This document shows positions 1 to 10,812 of a stretch of DNA of 64,000 nt, piece by piece. Position numbers and translations under genes: made by a program. This DNA is from Lelliottia wanjuensis (GTDB lineage: Bacteria; Pseudomonadota; Gammaproteobacteria; Enterobacterales; Enterobacteriaceae), in NCBI RefSeq assembly GCF_030238365.1, contig NZ_JASSOT010000080.1:62001-126000 (forward strand). The letters run 5' to 3'. Numbering within the stretch: the first letter of the stretch is position 1; each line of letters starts with the position of its first letter. A model generated the notes under the pieces. The model did not search any database. It had not been told where the DNA came from and saw only the letters and a list, made by a program, of their open reading frames with translations.

Positions 1-1
1 T

Positions 2-172
2 CTGGCACCGGTGCCGCACCGCGGTAAAGAGAACCAGCCAGCCATGACGAGAGATGTGGCTGAGTATATGGCCGTCCTGAAAGGTGTCAGCCTCGAAGAG
101 CTGGCGCGCACCACGACGGAAAACTTCGCTAATCTGTTCCACATCGCCCCCTCCCGCCTGCAATCTGTTTGA
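2..172 (+). CDS. ycfH: TatD-family metal-dependent hydrolase YcfH, C-terminal 56 residues
   Basis: The window opens inside this gene; only the last 56 codons and the TGA stop are present. The fragment contains the conserved TatD-family stretch [14 protein letters not shown], which in complete proteins follows the last metal-binding aspartate, and ends [13 protein letters not shown] as in E. coli YcfH. The family comprises TIM-barrel metal-dependent hydrolases; the exact substrate of YcfH is not established. The following gene is ptsG, the same order as in E. coli, which supports the assignment. Confidence 0.85.
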   Translation: MAPVPHRGKENQPAMTRDVAEYMAVLKGVSLEELARTTTENFANLFHIAPSRLQSV

Positions 173-315
173 TACACCTGTTTTTTTTGGGCTCGTAATT
201 AATAAACAAAGCGAGTAAAGTTCACCGCCTTATTTAGGGCGGTGACGGTGTATTTAGACATATCTGGACATGCTTTTTGTAAATTACTGAAAGTTTTTCG
301 ATCGTCTGAAGCTGA

Positions 316-337
316 AACGTGATAGCCGTCAAACAAA
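316..337 (+). promoter_or_regulatory. Putative CRP-cAMP site upstream of ptsG
   Basis: The segment CGTGATAGCCGTCAAAC is near-identical to what I remember of the CRP site of the E. coli ptsG promoter: a good TGTGA-like left half and a degenerate right half. It lies about 140 bp before the ptsG start. Glucose-transporter transcription is CRP-activated in E. coli; the assignment here is by sequence resemblance and position. Confidence 0.5.
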
Positions 338-347
338 GTCACAGGGA

Positions 348-373
348 TTTATTTTACTCTGTGTAATAAATAA
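348..373 (+). promoter_or_regulatory. Putative Mlc operator of ptsG
   Basis: An AT-rich inverted repeat, TTTATTTTA ... TAATAAATAAA, matches the Mlc operator of the E. coli ptsG promoter. Mlc represses ptsG until it is titrated by dephosphorylated EIICB-Glc at the membrane. The site lies about 100 bp upstream of the start codon, next to the CRP-like site. Confidence 0.55.
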
Positions 374-446
374 AGGGCGCTTAGATGTCCTGTCCACGGC
401 GCGGTTCTCCCCCCGTGCCCATGCGTGAAAGCGTAAAAAAAGCACA

Positions 447-469
447 AATACTCAGGAGCACTCTCAATT
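447..469 (+). promoter_or_regulatory. SgrS small-RNA pairing region in ptsG leader
   Basis: The bases just before the ptsG start, ATACTCAGGAGCACTCTCA, equal the E. coli segment that pairs with the sRNA SgrS during glucose-phosphate stress, and also contain the ribosome-binding site (AGGAG). Conservation of the whole pairing region suggests that Hfq/SgrS silencing of ptsG also operates here. sgrS itself is not in this window. Confidence 0.7.
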
Positions 470-1903
470 ATGTTTAAGAATGCATTTGCTAACCTGCAAA
501 AGGTCGGTAAATCGCTGATGCTGCCAGTATCCGTACTGCCTATCGCAGGTATCCTGCTGGGCGTCGGTTCTGCAAACTTCAGCTGGCTGCCAGCCGTAGT
601 TTCACACGTGATGGCCGAAGCAGGCGGTTCTGTTTTTGCTAACATGCCGCTGATCTTCGCTATCGGTGTTGCACTGGGCTTCACCAATAACGACGGTGTA
701 TCTGCTCTGGCCGCGGTTGTTGCTTACGGCATCATGGTGAAAACCATGGCTGTGGTTGCGCCACTGGTACTGCATTTACCTGCTGAAGAGATCGCAGCGA
801 AACACCTGGCCGATACCGGTGTTCTCGGCGGTATCATCTCTGGTGCCATTGCAGCCTACATGTTTAACCGCTTCTATCGCATCAAGCTGCCTGAGTATCT
901 GGGCTTCTTCGCGGGCAAGCGCTTCGTACCGATCATCTCTGGTCTGGCTGCGATCTTCATGGGCGTTGTGCTGTCCTTCATCTGGCCTCCAATTGGTACG
1001 GCTATCCAGACCTTCTCTCAGTGGGCTGCATACCAGAACCCGGTTGTGGCGTTTGGTATCTACGGCTTCGTAGAGCGCTGCCTGGTGCCATTTGGTCTGC
1101 ACCACATCTGGAACGTTCCATTCCAGATGCAGATTGGTGAATACACCAACGCCGCAGGTCAGGTATTCCACGGTGACATCCCACGTTACATGGCAGGTGA
1201 CCCAACTGCAGGCAAACTGTCTGGCGGCTTCCTGTTCAAAATGTACGGTCTGCCGGCTGCAGCGATTGCTATCTGGCACTCTGCTAAACCAGAGAACCGT
1301 GCAAAAGTGGGCGGTATCATGATCTCCGCAGCGTTGACCTCGTTCCTGACCGGTATCACCGAGCCGATCGAGTTCTCCTTCATGTTCGTTGCGCCGATCC
1401 TGTACGTTATCCACGCGATTCTGGCAGGCCTGGCATTCCCAATCTGTATTCTGCTGGGTATGCGTGACGGTACGTCCTTCTCGCACGGTCTGATCGACTT
1501 CATCGTTCTGTCCGGTAACAGCAGCAAACTGTGGCTGTTCCCAATCGTTGGTGCGTGCTACGCAGTGGTGTACTACACCGTCTTCCGCGTGCTGATCAAA
1601 GCACTGGACCTGAAAACTCCGGGTCGTGAAGATTCTACTGACGATGCGAAAGCAACCTCTACCAGCGAAATGGCTCCTGCTCTGATTGCAGCATTCGGCG
1701 GTAAAGAAAACATCACTAACCTGGACGCGTGTATCACTCGTCTGCGTGTGAGCGTTGCTGACGTCGCGAAAGTTGACCAGCAGGGCCTGAAAAAACTGGG
1801 CGCAGCGGGTGTTGTTGTTGCAGGTTCGGGCGTTCAGGCAATCTTCGGTACTAAATCCGATAACCTGAAAACCGAAATGGATGAGTACATCCGCAGCAAC
1901 TAA
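470..1903 (+). CDS. ptsG: PTS glucose-specific transporter subunit IICB (EIICB-Glc)
   Basis: 477 residues, the same length as E. coli PtsG. The N-terminal EIIC domain (about residues 1-385) is a multi-helix membrane channel that imports glucose. A linker rich in Asp, Thr and Ser (about 388-405) leads to the cytosolic EIIB domain, whose phosphorylated cysteine is seen in [17 protein letters not shown] at about residue 421. EIIB takes phosphate from EIIA-Glc and passes it to the incoming sugar. The start is fixed by AGGAG and by the conserved leader. The gene has its own promoter region and a strong terminator, so it is monocistronic. Confidence 0.97.
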   Translation: MFKNAFANLQKVGKSLMLPVSVLPIAGILLGVGSANFSWLPAVVSHVMAEAGGSVFANMPLIFAIGVALGFTNNDGVSALAAVVAYGIMVKTMAVVAPLVLHLPAEEIAAKHLADTGVLGGIISGAIAAYMFNRFYRIKLPEYLGFFAGKRFVPIISGLAAIFMGVVLSFIWPPIGTAIQTFSQWAAYQNPVVAFGIYGFVERCLVPFGLHHIWNVPFQMQIGEYTNAAGQVFHGDIPRYMAGDPTAGKLSGGFLFKMYGLPAAAIAIWHSAKPENRAKVGGIMISAALTSFLTGITEPIEFSFMFVAPILYVIHAILAGLAFPICILLGMRDGTSFSHGLIDFIVLSGNSSKLWLFPIVGACYAVVYYTVFRVLIKALDLKTPGREDSTDDAKATSTSEMAPALIAAFGGKENITNLDACITRLRVSVADVAKVDQQGLKKLGAAGVVVAGSGVQAIFGTKSDNLKTEMDEYIRSN

Positions 1904-1924
1904 GTTGTGACCTGGGGAGACTAA

Positions 1925-1948
1925 GGCAGCCGAATGGCTGCCTTTTTT
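1925..1948 (+). terminator. Rho-independent terminator of ptsG
   Basis: Stem GGCAGCC / GGCTGCC with loop GAAT, followed by six T residues, 22 bp after the ptsG stop codon. Confidence 0.9.
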
Positions 1949-1964
1949 ATTGTGCCAACATTTA

Positions 1965-2031
1965 AGCCCGGTGGCGCTGCGCTTACCGGGCCTACGGGTT
2001 TTGTAGGTCGGGTAAGCGCAGCGCCACCCGA
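1965..2031. repeat. REP pair (BIME) between ptsG and fhuE
   Basis: Two inverted REP units: AGCCCGGTGGCGCTGCGCTT...GGGCCTAC and GTAGGTCGGGTAAGCGCAGCGCCACCCGAC, separated by a few bases. They lie between two convergent genes, the usual BIME position. The second unit is of the GTAGGTCGGG type that also flanks the RAYT gene at 31.5 kb. Confidence 0.85.
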
Positions 2032-2052
2032 CAATTCCCGCACACCGCCCAC

Positions 2053-2076
2053 AAAAAAGGGAGCCATTCGGCTCCC
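2053..2076 (-). terminator. Rho-independent terminator of fhuE
   Basis: Read on the minus strand: stem GGGAGCC / GGCTCCC with a 4-base loop followed by six T residues, 18 bp beyond the fhuE stop. Confidence 0.88.
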
Positions 2077-2094
2077 TTCGTCATTACTCACGAC

Positions 2095-4305
2095 TTAGAA
2101 ACGGTATGTACCGCTCACCGAGAAGTTACGCGGTGCGCCGTAAACGCCGTAGCTGCCCAGGTAATCGTAATACTCCTCGTCAAACACGTTGTTCAGGTTG
2201 CCCTGAACCGAGAAGTTTTTCGTGACCTGGTAGCGGGTAAAGAGATCCACCACCGTGTAACCACCCTGAGTGATCTGATTCACGCCGTTCGGGCCGTTAT
2301 CGAGATCCTGCCAGGTTTTGTTCTGCCAGCGCGCGCCACCGCCGACGGTCAGCTCAGGTAGCATCGGCAACTGGTAGCGCGTAAACAGCTTCAGAGAGGT
2401 ACGCGGCTGGCCTGGGTTGACGGCAGCGCCGTTCTCATCGTCAGCAATGTAGCGGCTGCCGCCGAAGGTCAGCTGCCAGTTGTCGGTCAACGCCCCGTTC
2501 AGCTCGAACTCAATCCCTTTGCTGACGGTCCCATCCACGGATTTATACGCCGACTGGCCGCCGGAGCCTGGAATGGTTGTCCCGGTGTTGACGGCGACGT
2601 TGTCCTGCTCAATACGGAAGACGGCGAGCGTCGCGGTCAGGCGGGTGCTGAACCAGTCACCTTTCACACCGGCTTCATAGCTCTTACCGGTGGTCGGATC
2701 GATGAAGTTGCTGTTGATATCGCGCTGGCCAGACGGCTGGAAGATCGAAGTGTAGCTTCCGTAAACCGACCAGGTATCGTCGATGTCATAGATCAGGCCC
2801 GCATACGGCGTGACGTCATCGAATTTGCTGTTGCGGATCTCGTCCGGTTTACGCTCCAGGTTGTACTTGGCGCTCCACTCGGTGTAACGCGCGCCCAGAA
2901 TCAGGTGCAGCGGATCGGCCAGAGAGATACGGGTCGCGGCATAGACAGATTTCTGGCGGATTACGTCGCGCTGGTACAGCGAGAAACCGGACCAGGTCGG
3001 GTCGGCCAGATTGCCGTTGTAATCGTAAATGCTGCCGACATCCATCAGGCCGTAATTGTCGTTAACCGGATAGGAGTTGTCATAGTTATTGCGCTGGCGG
3101 CTGTAGCTCCCGCCGAACATGATCTGGTGCTGACGGCCAAGCAGGTCATACCCGCCGCGTACGAATGCATCCACGGAGTCCTGTTTACGCTCGCCGCGGT
3201 TCCAGCCGCCCCAGGCACCGTACCATTTGGAGGCATCGTACAGGCCAGTTGCCTTGTCCGGATAACCGTCGATGTACATCAGCTTGCTGTCGAAGTTAGT
3301 TTCCGCGTGCATGGCGTTAACCTTCGCTTCCCAGCCGTTATCAAAGCGCTGAGTGAGGTTGGCAAACACTTTGGTGGAGTCATTGTTAGAGTAAGTCCAG
3401 TCGGCTGCGGTGTTAAAGCCGCGGCGGAAATCGGTTTTGCTGCCATCGCTGAACATGGAAGGGAAACCGCCCCAGGTCGGGCTGTCCTCTTCGCTTTCCT
3501 GGTAGTCATAACCCAGGGAGAGGGTGGTGGAGTCTGTCACGTCCGCATCGAGAATGCCGGAGACGAACTTCTTGCGATAGTGGTTACGCTCCACCCAGGA
3601 GTCGCGGTCTTCGTACCCGGCGATCACGCGCCCGCGCACGTTGCCGGATTCCGTCAGCGGCGCCTGGAGATCCATCACGTAACGCTGTTTATCCCAGCTG
3701 CCGTAGGTGGCGGAGACGTTGCCTTTAAACTCTTTGCTGTCCGCGTGTTTGCGCACCATGTTGACGTAAGCGGAAGGGTTGCCCGTGCCGCTCATCAAAC
3801 CGGCCGCGCCGCGCACCACTTCGATTTTGTCGAAAATAGCGGTATCGCCCGCGGTATCACCAAAGTTCCAGCGGTTATCGAGGAAGGTGGGCATGTCTTC
3901 ATAGGCAAAGTTGCTGATGAAGAACCCGCGGGAGTAGAAGTTGGTACGGCTGGTATCAATGCGGGAAGCGCTCACCCCGACGGTGTTATCCAGTACCGAG
4001 CCGATGGTGTTCAGCTCCTGGTCCTGCATACGCTGCTGGCTGATGACGCTGACCGACTGCGGAATATCACGCGAAACCAGTAATAATTTGGTGCCGGTGG
4101 TGGTGGTTTTGACGCTGTAATCCTGATCCTGCGCGCTATTCTGATCTTGCGCGTTATCAGCCCCGTCAACGATGACGGTATCTTCCGGATTGGATTCTGC
4201 GAAACTTGCGGTCGGCATCAATGCCATAGCAATACAGGCTGCCAGCAACGAAGGTGTTGCGACAGGCTGACGTTGCCCATCCCTGGTGTGATTAATGAAA
4301 GACAT
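2095..4305 (-). CDS. fhuE: TonB-dependent ferric siderophore receptor, FhuE type
   Basis: About 736 residues. It has a signal peptide (PSLLAACIAMALMPTASFA), then a TonB box EDTVIVDG, a plug domain beginning around TKLLLVSRDIPQSVSVISQQRM with the VRGAAGLMSGTGNPSA segment, a long beta-barrel, and a terminal F for outer-membrane insertion (GTYRF). The order and sequence match E. coli FhuE, the receptor for ferric coprogen and rhodotorulic acid, although the barrel loops diverge, so ligand range may differ. I chose the second ATG of an ATG-ATG pair because AAGGG lies 7 bases upstream; the first ATG (4308) is possible, and an upstream in-frame start at 4449 lacks a ribosome site. It sits between ptsG and hinT as in E. 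coli. Confidence 0.93.
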   Translation of the reverse strand: MSFINHTRDGQRQPVATPSLLAACIAMALMPTASFAESNPEDTVIVDGADNAQDQNSAQDQDYSVKTTTTGTKLLLVSRDIPQSVSVISQQRMQDQELNTIGSVLDNTVGVSASRIDTSRTNFYSRGFFISNFAYEDMPTFLDNRWNFGDTAGDTAIFDKIEVVRGAAGLMSGTGNPSAYVNMVRKHADSKEFKGNVSATYGSWDKQRYVMDLQAPLTESGNVRGRVIAGYEDRDSWVERNHYRKKFVSGILDADVTDSTTLSLGYDYQESEEDSPTWGGFPSMFSDGSKTDFRRGFNTAADWTYSNNDSTKVFANLTQRFDNGWEAKVNAMHAETNFDSKLMYIDGYPDKATGLYDASKWYGAWGGWNRGERKQDSVDAFVRGGYDLLGRQHQIMFGGSYSRQRNNYDNSYPVNDNYGLMDVGSIYDYNGNLADPTWSGFSLYQRDVIRQKSVYAATRISLADPLHLILGARYTEWSAKYNLERKPDEIRNSKFDDVTPYAGLIYDIDDTWSVYGSYTSIFQPSGQRDINSNFIDPTTGKSYEAGVKGDWFSTRLTATLAVFRIEQDNVAVNTGTTIPGSGGQSAYKSVDGTVSKGIEFELNGALTDNWQLTFGGSRYIADDENGAAVNPGQPRTSLKLFTRYQLPMLPELTVGGGARWQNKTWQDLDNGPNGVNQITQGGYTVVDLFTRYQVTKNFSVQGNLNNVFDEEYYDYLGSYGVYGAPRNFSVSGTYRF

Positions 4306-4379
4306 CATCAAACCCTTTCTGAGTGAATGGTAAATTGTCTGCCCCAGTCCCGGTAACGGTCGGAGGTCATTTCTATGTT

Positions 4380-4421
4380 GAAAATGCGCATGAAAATGCA
4401 AATGCGAAATATACGCATTTG
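4380..4421 (-). promoter_or_regulatory. Putative Fur-binding region upstream of fhuE
   Basis: On the plus strand four hexamers GAAAAT GCGCAT GAAAAT GCAAAT run head-to-tail (4380-4403), resembling tandem GATAAT Fur hexamers. They abut an 8-7-8 inverted repeat (CAAATGCG at 4399-4406, CGCATTTG at 4414-4421). The region is about 75 bp upstream of the fhuE start, where iron repression is expected. No perfect 19-bp Fur box is present, so this is a weaker call than the iutA site. Confidence 0.45.
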
Positions 4422-4655
4422 AATTAACCGTGTAAACAGATGTAACCATTTCACCTGAAATTATGTTTCAGTCATATCTAAGGGCAGGATGGTCAATCAG
4501 CGACCATCCATTGTGGGTAAAGGAAAGAAATCACGGGATAAGGTTGAAAGGACAGGAGAAACTCGCTCATACTCTTGTGTTGTGTCACGGGCAATCGCCG
4601 CACGCCAGCCTTTGCCGGTCACGTCACGCCAGATTAAACAAAAAAGGAAAACGTC

Positions 4656-5015
4656 ATGGCTGAAGAAACCATTTTCAGTAAAATTATCCGTCGTGAGATC
4701 CCGTCGGATATCGTGTATCAGGATGAACTGGTCACAGCTTTCCGCGACATTTCACCTCAGGCTCCGACACACATCCTTATTATCCCCAATATTCTGATTC
4801 CGACCGTCAATGACGTGAAAACTGAGCATGAAGTGGCATTAGGCCGTATGCTGACGGTAGCAGCGAAAATTGCTGAACAGGAAGGGATTGCCGAAGACGG
4901 GTACCGTCTGATCATGAACTGTAATCATCATGGTGGGCAGGAAGTTTATCATATTCACATGCATCTGCTGGGCGGTCGTCCGCTGGGTCCGATGCTGGCG
5001 CATAAAGGTCTTTGA
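4656..5015 (+). CDS. hinT: Purine nucleoside phosphoramidase HinT (HIT family)
   Basis: 119 residues, the same length as E. coli HinT and nearly identical to it. The histidine-triad motif HIHMH near residues 99-103 binds and hydrolyses the phosphoramidate bond of adenosine-5'-phosphoramidates; HinT also acts on lysyl-AMP from lysyl-tRNA synthetase. It is a soluble homodimer. The start follows AAAAAAGGAAAACGTC. ycfL begins one base after the hinT stop, so hinT heads a run hinT-ycfL-lpoB-thiK-nagZ-ycfP on the same strand with gaps or overlaps of at most a few tens of bases. Confidence 0.96.
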   Translation: MAEETIFSKIIRREIPSDIVYQDELVTAFRDISPQAPTHILIIPNILIPTVNDVKTEHEVALGRMLTVAAKIAEQEGIAEDGYRLIMNCNHHGGQEVYHIHMHLLGGRPLGPMLAHKGL

Positions 5016-5016
5016 T

Positions 5017-5397
5017 ATGCAAAGAGGGCGTAAAGCGGTTCTGGCTCTGACACTGGCGATGGTCCTCGCGGGCTGTAGCTCGCGTCCGGCGATCCCGGTC
5101 AGCGATGAACAGACGCTGGTGATGGAGTCGTCGGTTCTGGCTGCGGGCATTACCGCTGAGGCACCGTCGCTCACGGTCAGCGAAATTCAGCCGTCGGCGT
5201 CCTCCAGGCTTTATAACGAAAGAAACCAGCCAGTTACCATTCACTATCGGTTTTACTGGTATGACGTAAGAGGCCTCGAGATGCATCCGCTTGAAGCGCC
5301 ACGCAGTGTCATCATTCCGGCCAATTCGTCGGTCACACTTTATGGCAGCGCTAATTATCTGGGTGCGCATAAGGTCAGACTTTATCTTTATTTGTAA
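5017..5397 (+). CDS. ycfL: Putative lipoprotein YcfL
   Basis: 126 residues. The N-terminus MQRGRKAVLALTLAMVLAGC is a lipoprotein signal with lipobox LAGC, so the mature protein starts at Cys20 and is expected to be membrane-anchored. The remainder (ITAEAPSLTVSEIQ ... YRFYWYDVRGLEM) resembles the DUF1425/YcfL family, a small beta-rich fold of unknown function. It begins one base after hinT and is followed 10 bases later by lpoB, the outer-membrane activator of PBP1b; this order is conserved in E. coli. A longer in-frame reading would begin inside hinT and is unlikely. Confidence 0.9.
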   Translation: MQRGRKAVLALTLAMVLAGCSSRPAIPVSDEQTLVMESSVLAAGITAEAPSLTVSEIQPSASSRLYNERNQPVTIHYRFYWYDVRGLEMHPLEAPRSVIIPANSSVTLYGSANYLGAHKVRLYLYL

Positions 5398-5407
5398 GGG
5401 GTGAACC

Positions 5408-6038
5408 TTGATTAAGAATTTGGGCCGTTACGCGCTCGTTACCGCTTTCGCGCTGTTCCTGTCGGGGTGTATCAACCGTACGGAACAGCAACCTGCTCCA
5501 GTTGACGAGGTGAAGCCTGGCACTGAACAGCCGGTGACGCCGACCGAGCCAGTGCCAACGGTGCCATCCGTACCGACGATCCCGGAACAGCCGGGCCCGA
5601 TTGAACATCCCGATCAAACTTCGCAGCCTGCGCCGCGCGTCCGTCACTATGACTGGAACGGTGCCATGCAGCCAATGGTCGGCAAAATGCTGCAGGCTCA
5701 GGGCGTGACCGCAGGCAGCGTACTGCTGGTGGATAGCGTCAACAACCGCACCAACGGCTCGCTGAATGCGGGTGAAGCCACGGAAACCCTGCGCAATGCG
5801 CTGGCGAACAACGGCAAGTTTACGCTGGTTTCCGTCCAGCAATTGTCCGTGGCGAAACAGCAGTTGGGCCTGTCACCGCAGGACAGCTTAGGTTCGCGCA
5901 GCAAAGCCATTGGCATCGCCCGTAACGTTGGCGCGCAGTATGTGCTCTACTCCAACGCGACCGGCAACGTCAACACGCCAACCCTGCAAATGCAGCTGAT
6001 GCTGGTTCAAACAGGCGAAATTATCTGGTCAGGTAAAG

Positions 6039-6058
<20 letters not shown>
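5408..6058 (+). CDS. lpoB: Outer-membrane lipoprotein LpoB, activator of penicillin-binding protein 1b
   Basis: 216 residues beginning at TTG, preceded by TAAGGGG. Lipobox LSGC places the lipidated Cys at about residue 21. A Pro/Glu-rich flexible linker follows (about residues 25-75), which lets the globular domain cross the periplasm, then the conserved domain starting around HYDWNGAMQPMVGKMLQ and ending in GEIIWSGKGAVTQQ. In E. coli LpoB binds the UB2H domain of PBP1b and stimulates its glycosyltransferase and transpeptidase activity. Its last 20 bases overlap the thiK start. Confidence 0.95.
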
Positions 6059-7900
<1,842 letters not shown>

Positions 7901-7935
7901 ACCCCTCTCGGAAGGCGTCGTGTGGTGAGGAAACA

Positions 7936-8478
7936 ATGATCATTTATTTGCACGGTTTTGATTCGAACAGTCCTGGTAACCATGAAAAAGTGCTGCAACT
8001 GCAGTTCATCGACCCGGACGTGCGGCTGATTAGCTACAGCACGCGCCATCCGAAGCATGACATGGCGCATCTGCTGAAAGAAGTGGACAAGATGCTGCAG
8101 CTCAACGTCGACGATCGTCCGCTGATTTGCGGCGTGGGACTCGGTGGCTACTGGGCAGAGCGGATCGGTTTTCTCTGCGATATTCGCCAGGTGGTGTTCA
8201 ATCCGAATTTGTTCCCGGACGAGAACATGGAAGGCAAGATTGACCGCCCGGAAGAGTACACCGATATTGCAACCAAATGCGTGAGCAATTTCCGCGAGAA
8301 GAACCGCGACCGCTGCATGGCGATCCTCTCCCGTCATGACGAGGCGCTGGATAACCTCCGCGCGGCGGAGCTGCTGCATCACTACTATGAAATTGTCTGG
8401 GACGAAGAGCAGACCCACAAATTCAAAAATATCTCCCCGCATCTGCAGCGCATCAAAGCCTTCAAGACCCTGGGCTAA
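7936..8478 (+). CDS. ycfP: UPF0227 alpha/beta-hydrolase-like protein YcfP
   Basis: 180 residues, nearly identical to E. coli YcfP. It starts with [18 protein letters not shown], the oxyanion-hole strand of an alpha/beta-hydrolase. The usual GxSxG nucleophile elbow appears as [10 protein letters not shown], where the serine position is occupied by Leu, so ordinary esterase catalysis is doubtful. Function is not established. It ends the hinT-ycfP gene run and is followed by a terminator. Confidence 0.9.
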   Translation: MIIYLHGFDSNSPGNHEKVLQLQFIDPDVRLISYSTRHPKHDMAHLLKEVDKMLQLNVDDRPLICGVGLGGYWAERIGFLCDIRQVVFNPNLFPDENMEGKIDRPEEYTDIATKCVSNFREKNRDRCMAILSRHDEALDNLRAAELLHHYYEIVWDEEQTHKFKNISPHLQRIKAFKTLG

Positions 8479-8495
8479 CCCCCTCTGACTTACTC

Positions 8496-8532
8496 AAAGC
8501 CCGGCCGCGAAAGCGAGCCGGGCTTTGTCTTT
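8496..8532 (+). terminator. Rho-independent terminator after ycfP
   Basis: Ten-base-pair stem AAAGCCCGGC / GCCGGGCTTT followed by a T-rich tract (TGTCTTT), 17 bp after the ycfP stop. Confidence 0.85.
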
Positions 8533-8564
8533 GCTACAATTGTACAAATTTAAATCACCAAAAC

Positions 8565-8578
8565 TTGATTCACATCAA
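8565..8578 (+). promoter_or_regulatory. FNR box upstream of ndh
   Basis: TTGATTCACATCAA is a perfect FNR site (TTGAT-N4-ATCAA), 136 bp upstream of the ndh start. In E. coli FNR represses ndh under anaerobiosis from two sites; the surrounding sequence (TTTGGTATGACCAATGC) resembles the E. coli promoter as I remember it. Confidence 0.8.
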
Positions 8579-8713
8579 TTTTGGTATGACCAATGCGCCT
8601 GGCGTGTTATTCTCAATGCACCTGAATGGTTTCAGTGCTGTAACCTGTTGTTAATTAAGGGTTATTATCATAACTTTTAATTAACAATTGGTTAATAATT
8701 TGAGGGGGTCACA

Positions 8714-10018
8714 TTGACTACGCCATTGAAAAAGATAGTGATTGTAGGCGGCGGCGCAGGTGGGCTGGAGCTGGCTACGCAACTCGGCAAGAAGCTGGGC
8801 CGTGGCAAGAAAGCCAAAATTACGCTGGTTGATCGCAACCACAGCCATCTGTGGAAACCGCTGCTGCATGAAGTCGCCACCGGTTCCCTGGACGAAGGTG
8901 TCGATGCCCTGAGCTATCTGGCGCACGCGCGTAATCACGATTTCCAGTTCCAGCTGGGCTCGGTGATGGACATCAACCGCGAAAGCAAAACCATCACTCT
9001 GGCCGAGCTGCGTGACGAGAAGGGCGAGCTGCTGGTTCCTGAGCGCAAACTGCCGTACGACACGCTGGTGATGGCGCTGGGCAGTACTTCGAACGACTTC
9101 AATACCCCGGGCGTAAAAGAGAACTGCATCTTCCTCGACAACCCGCATCAGGCGCGTCGTTTCCATCAGGAGATGCTGAACCTGTTCCTGAAATATTCCA
9201 ATAACCTCGGTGCCAGCGGCAAAGTGAACATCGCGATTGTCGGCGGCGGCGCGACGGGCGTAGAGCTCTCTGCGGAACTGCACAACGCGGTGAAACAGCT
9301 GCACAGCTACGGTTACAAAGGCCTGACCAACGAAGCGCTGAACGTGACGCTGGTCGAAGCGGGCGAGCGCATTCTGCCCGCGCTGCCGCCGCGTATTTCC
9401 GGTGCGGCGCACAACGAACTGACCAAAATGGGTGTGCGCGTGCTGACTCAAACCATGGTCACCAGCGCCGACGAAGGCGGTCTGCACACCAAAGGCGGCG
9501 AGTACATTCAGGCCGATTTGATGGTCTGGGCTGCTGGCATCAAAGCGCCTGATTTCATGAAAGAGATTGGCGGGCTGGAAACCAACCGTATTAACCAGCT
9601 GGTGGTCGAGCCGACGCTGCAAACCACGCGCGATCCGAACATTTTCGCCATCGGTGACTGCGCATCTTGCGCGCGTCCGGAAGGCGGGTTCGTTCCTCCG
9701 CGCGCCCAGGCCGCGCACCAGATGGCAAGCCTCGCGCTGCACAACATTCTGGCGCAGACCAAAGGCAAAGCGATGAAGTCCTACGTCTACAAAGACCACG
9801 GCTCGCTGGTTTCCCTGTCGAACTTCTCCACCGTGGGCAGCCTGATGGGTAACCTGATGCGCGGCTCTATGATGGTTGAAGGGCGCATCGCGCGTTTCGT
9901 CTACATCTCGCTGTATCGCATGCACCAGGTCGCGCTGCACGGTTACTTCAAAACCGGTCTGATGATGCTGGTGGGCAGTATCAACCGCGTCATCCGTCCG
10001 CGCCTCAAACTGCACTGA
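8714..10018 (+). CDS. ndh: Type II NADH:quinone oxidoreductase Ndh (non-proton-pumping)
   Basis: 434 residues from a TTG start after GAGGGGG, the same start type as E. coli ndh. Two Rossmann nucleotide-binding motifs are visible: the FAD site [14 protein letters not shown] at the N-terminus and the NADH site [14 protein letters not shown] near residue 175; AIGDCA near residue 315 is the conserved second FAD contact. The C-terminus carries an amphipathic membrane-anchoring region ([19 protein letters not shown]). It feeds electrons from NADH to quinone without proton translocation and is regulated by the FNR box upstream. Confidence 0.96.
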   Translation: MTTPLKKIVIVGGGAGGLELATQLGKKLGRGKKAKITLVDRNHSHLWKPLLHEVATGSLDEGVDALSYLAHARNHDFQFQLGSVMDINRESKTITLAELRDEKGELLVPERKLPYDTLVMALGSTSNDFNTPGVKENCIFLDNPHQARRFHQEMLNLFLKYSNNLGASGKVNIAIVGGGATGVELSAELHNAVKQLHSYGYKGLTNEALNVTLVEAGERILPALPPRISGAAHNELTKMGVRVLTQTMVTSADEGGLHTKGGEYIQADLMVWAAGIKAPDFMKEIGGLETNRINQLVVEPTLQTTRDPNIFAIGDCASCARPEGGFVPPRAQAAHQMASLALHNILAQTKGKAMKSYVYKDHGSLVSLSNFSTVGSLMGNLMRGSMMVEGRIARFVYISLYRMHQVALHGYFKTGLMMLVGSINRVIRPRLKLH

Positions 10019-10024
10019 TCCTTC

Positions 10025-10052
10025 AATCCCTCCGGCTCCCGGAGGGATTTTT
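10025..10052 (+). terminator. Rho-independent terminator of ndh
   Basis: Stem AATCCCTCCG / CGGAGGGATT followed by TTT, directly after the ndh stop. Confidence 0.85.
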
Positions 10053-10208
10053 AGCATTTCCTGCTGACAATATCCGTCAGGTTACTTAAGAGTTCTCCTA
10101 AACGCGCACCTTTTCATTTCACGCCTCTCTTTTTGAGCGTTATTCCGATTGGCGAACCCTTTCTTTGATTGCAAAATTGTTACCAATAGCAACAAAGGAG
10201 GAAGTCCC

Positions 10209-10748
10209 GTGAATAAATCTATGTTGGCGGGTATAGGGATTGGCGTAGCTGCGGCGCTGGGCGTGGCAGCAGTGGCCAGTCTGAACGTGTTTGAACGCGG
10301 CCCGCAGTACGCACAAGTTGTTTCAGCCACACCGATCAAAGAGTCGGTGAAAACCCCTCGTCAGGAGTGCCGCAACGTCGCGGTGACCCACCGTCGTCCG
10401 GTGCAGGATGAAAACCGTATCGCAGGCTCCGTGCTGGGTGCGGTTGCGGGTGGCGTGATTGGTCATCAGTTTGGCGGCGGACGCGGGAAAGATGTCGCGA
10501 CCGTGGTCGGCGCACTGGGTGGCGGCTATGCCGGTAACCAGGTCCAGGGCGCGATGCAGGACGGCGATACGTACACCACCACGCAGCAGCGCTGCAAAAC
10601 CGTGTATGACAAATCAGAGAAAATGCTCGGCTACGATGTGACCTACAAAATTGGCGATCAGCAGGGCAAAATTCGGATGGACAAAGACCCGGGTACCCAG
10701 ATCCCTCTGGATAGCAACGGTCAGCTGGTTCTGAATAACAAGGTGTAA
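10209..10748 (+). CDS. ycfJ: Glycine-zipper 2TM-domain protein YcfJ
   Basis: 179 residues from a GTG start with an excellent AAAGGAGG ribosome site; a longer upstream reading from 10149 lacks such a site. The N-terminal hydrophobic segment (LAGIGIGVAAALGVAAVASL) anchors or exports the protein, and a glycine-zipper region (about residues 78-120, with GAVAGGVIGHQFGGGRG) suggests membrane association. Near-identical to E. coli YcfJ, whose function is not known. Expression is probably independent of ndh, because terminators lie on both sides. Confidence 0.9.
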   Translation: MNKSMLAGIGIGVAAALGVAAVASLNVFERGPQYAQVVSATPIKESVKTPRQECRNVAVTHRRPVQDENRIAGSVLGAVAGGVIGHQFGGGRGKDVATVVGALGGGYAGNQVQGAMQDGDTYTTTQQRCKTVYDKSEKMLGYDVTYKIGDQQGKIRMDKDPGTQIPLDSNGQLVLNNKV

Positions 10749-10770
10749 AAAAAGCGGTATTTTTGAATTT

Positions 10771-10806
10771 GGCTCCTCAAACGCTCAGGCTGAGGAGCCT
10801 TTTTTT
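10771..10806 (+). terminator. Rho-independent terminator after ycfJ
   Basis: Stem GGCTCCTCA / TGAGGAGCC followed by seven T residues. It separates ycfJ from the convergent iutA. Confidence 0.9.
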
Positions 10807-10812
10807 CGCCTG

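Noticed and set aside
2905-4083. 392-codon plus-strand reading opposite fhuE
   Set aside because: Antisense shadow of the receptor; composition (Ala, Val, His) and lack of a ribosome site argue against it.
8681-10057. 458-codon minus-strand reading opposite ndh
   Set aside because: Ndh on the plus strand has clear FAD/NAD motifs and a known start; the antisense reading is a long shadow of GC-rich codons with no ribosome site.
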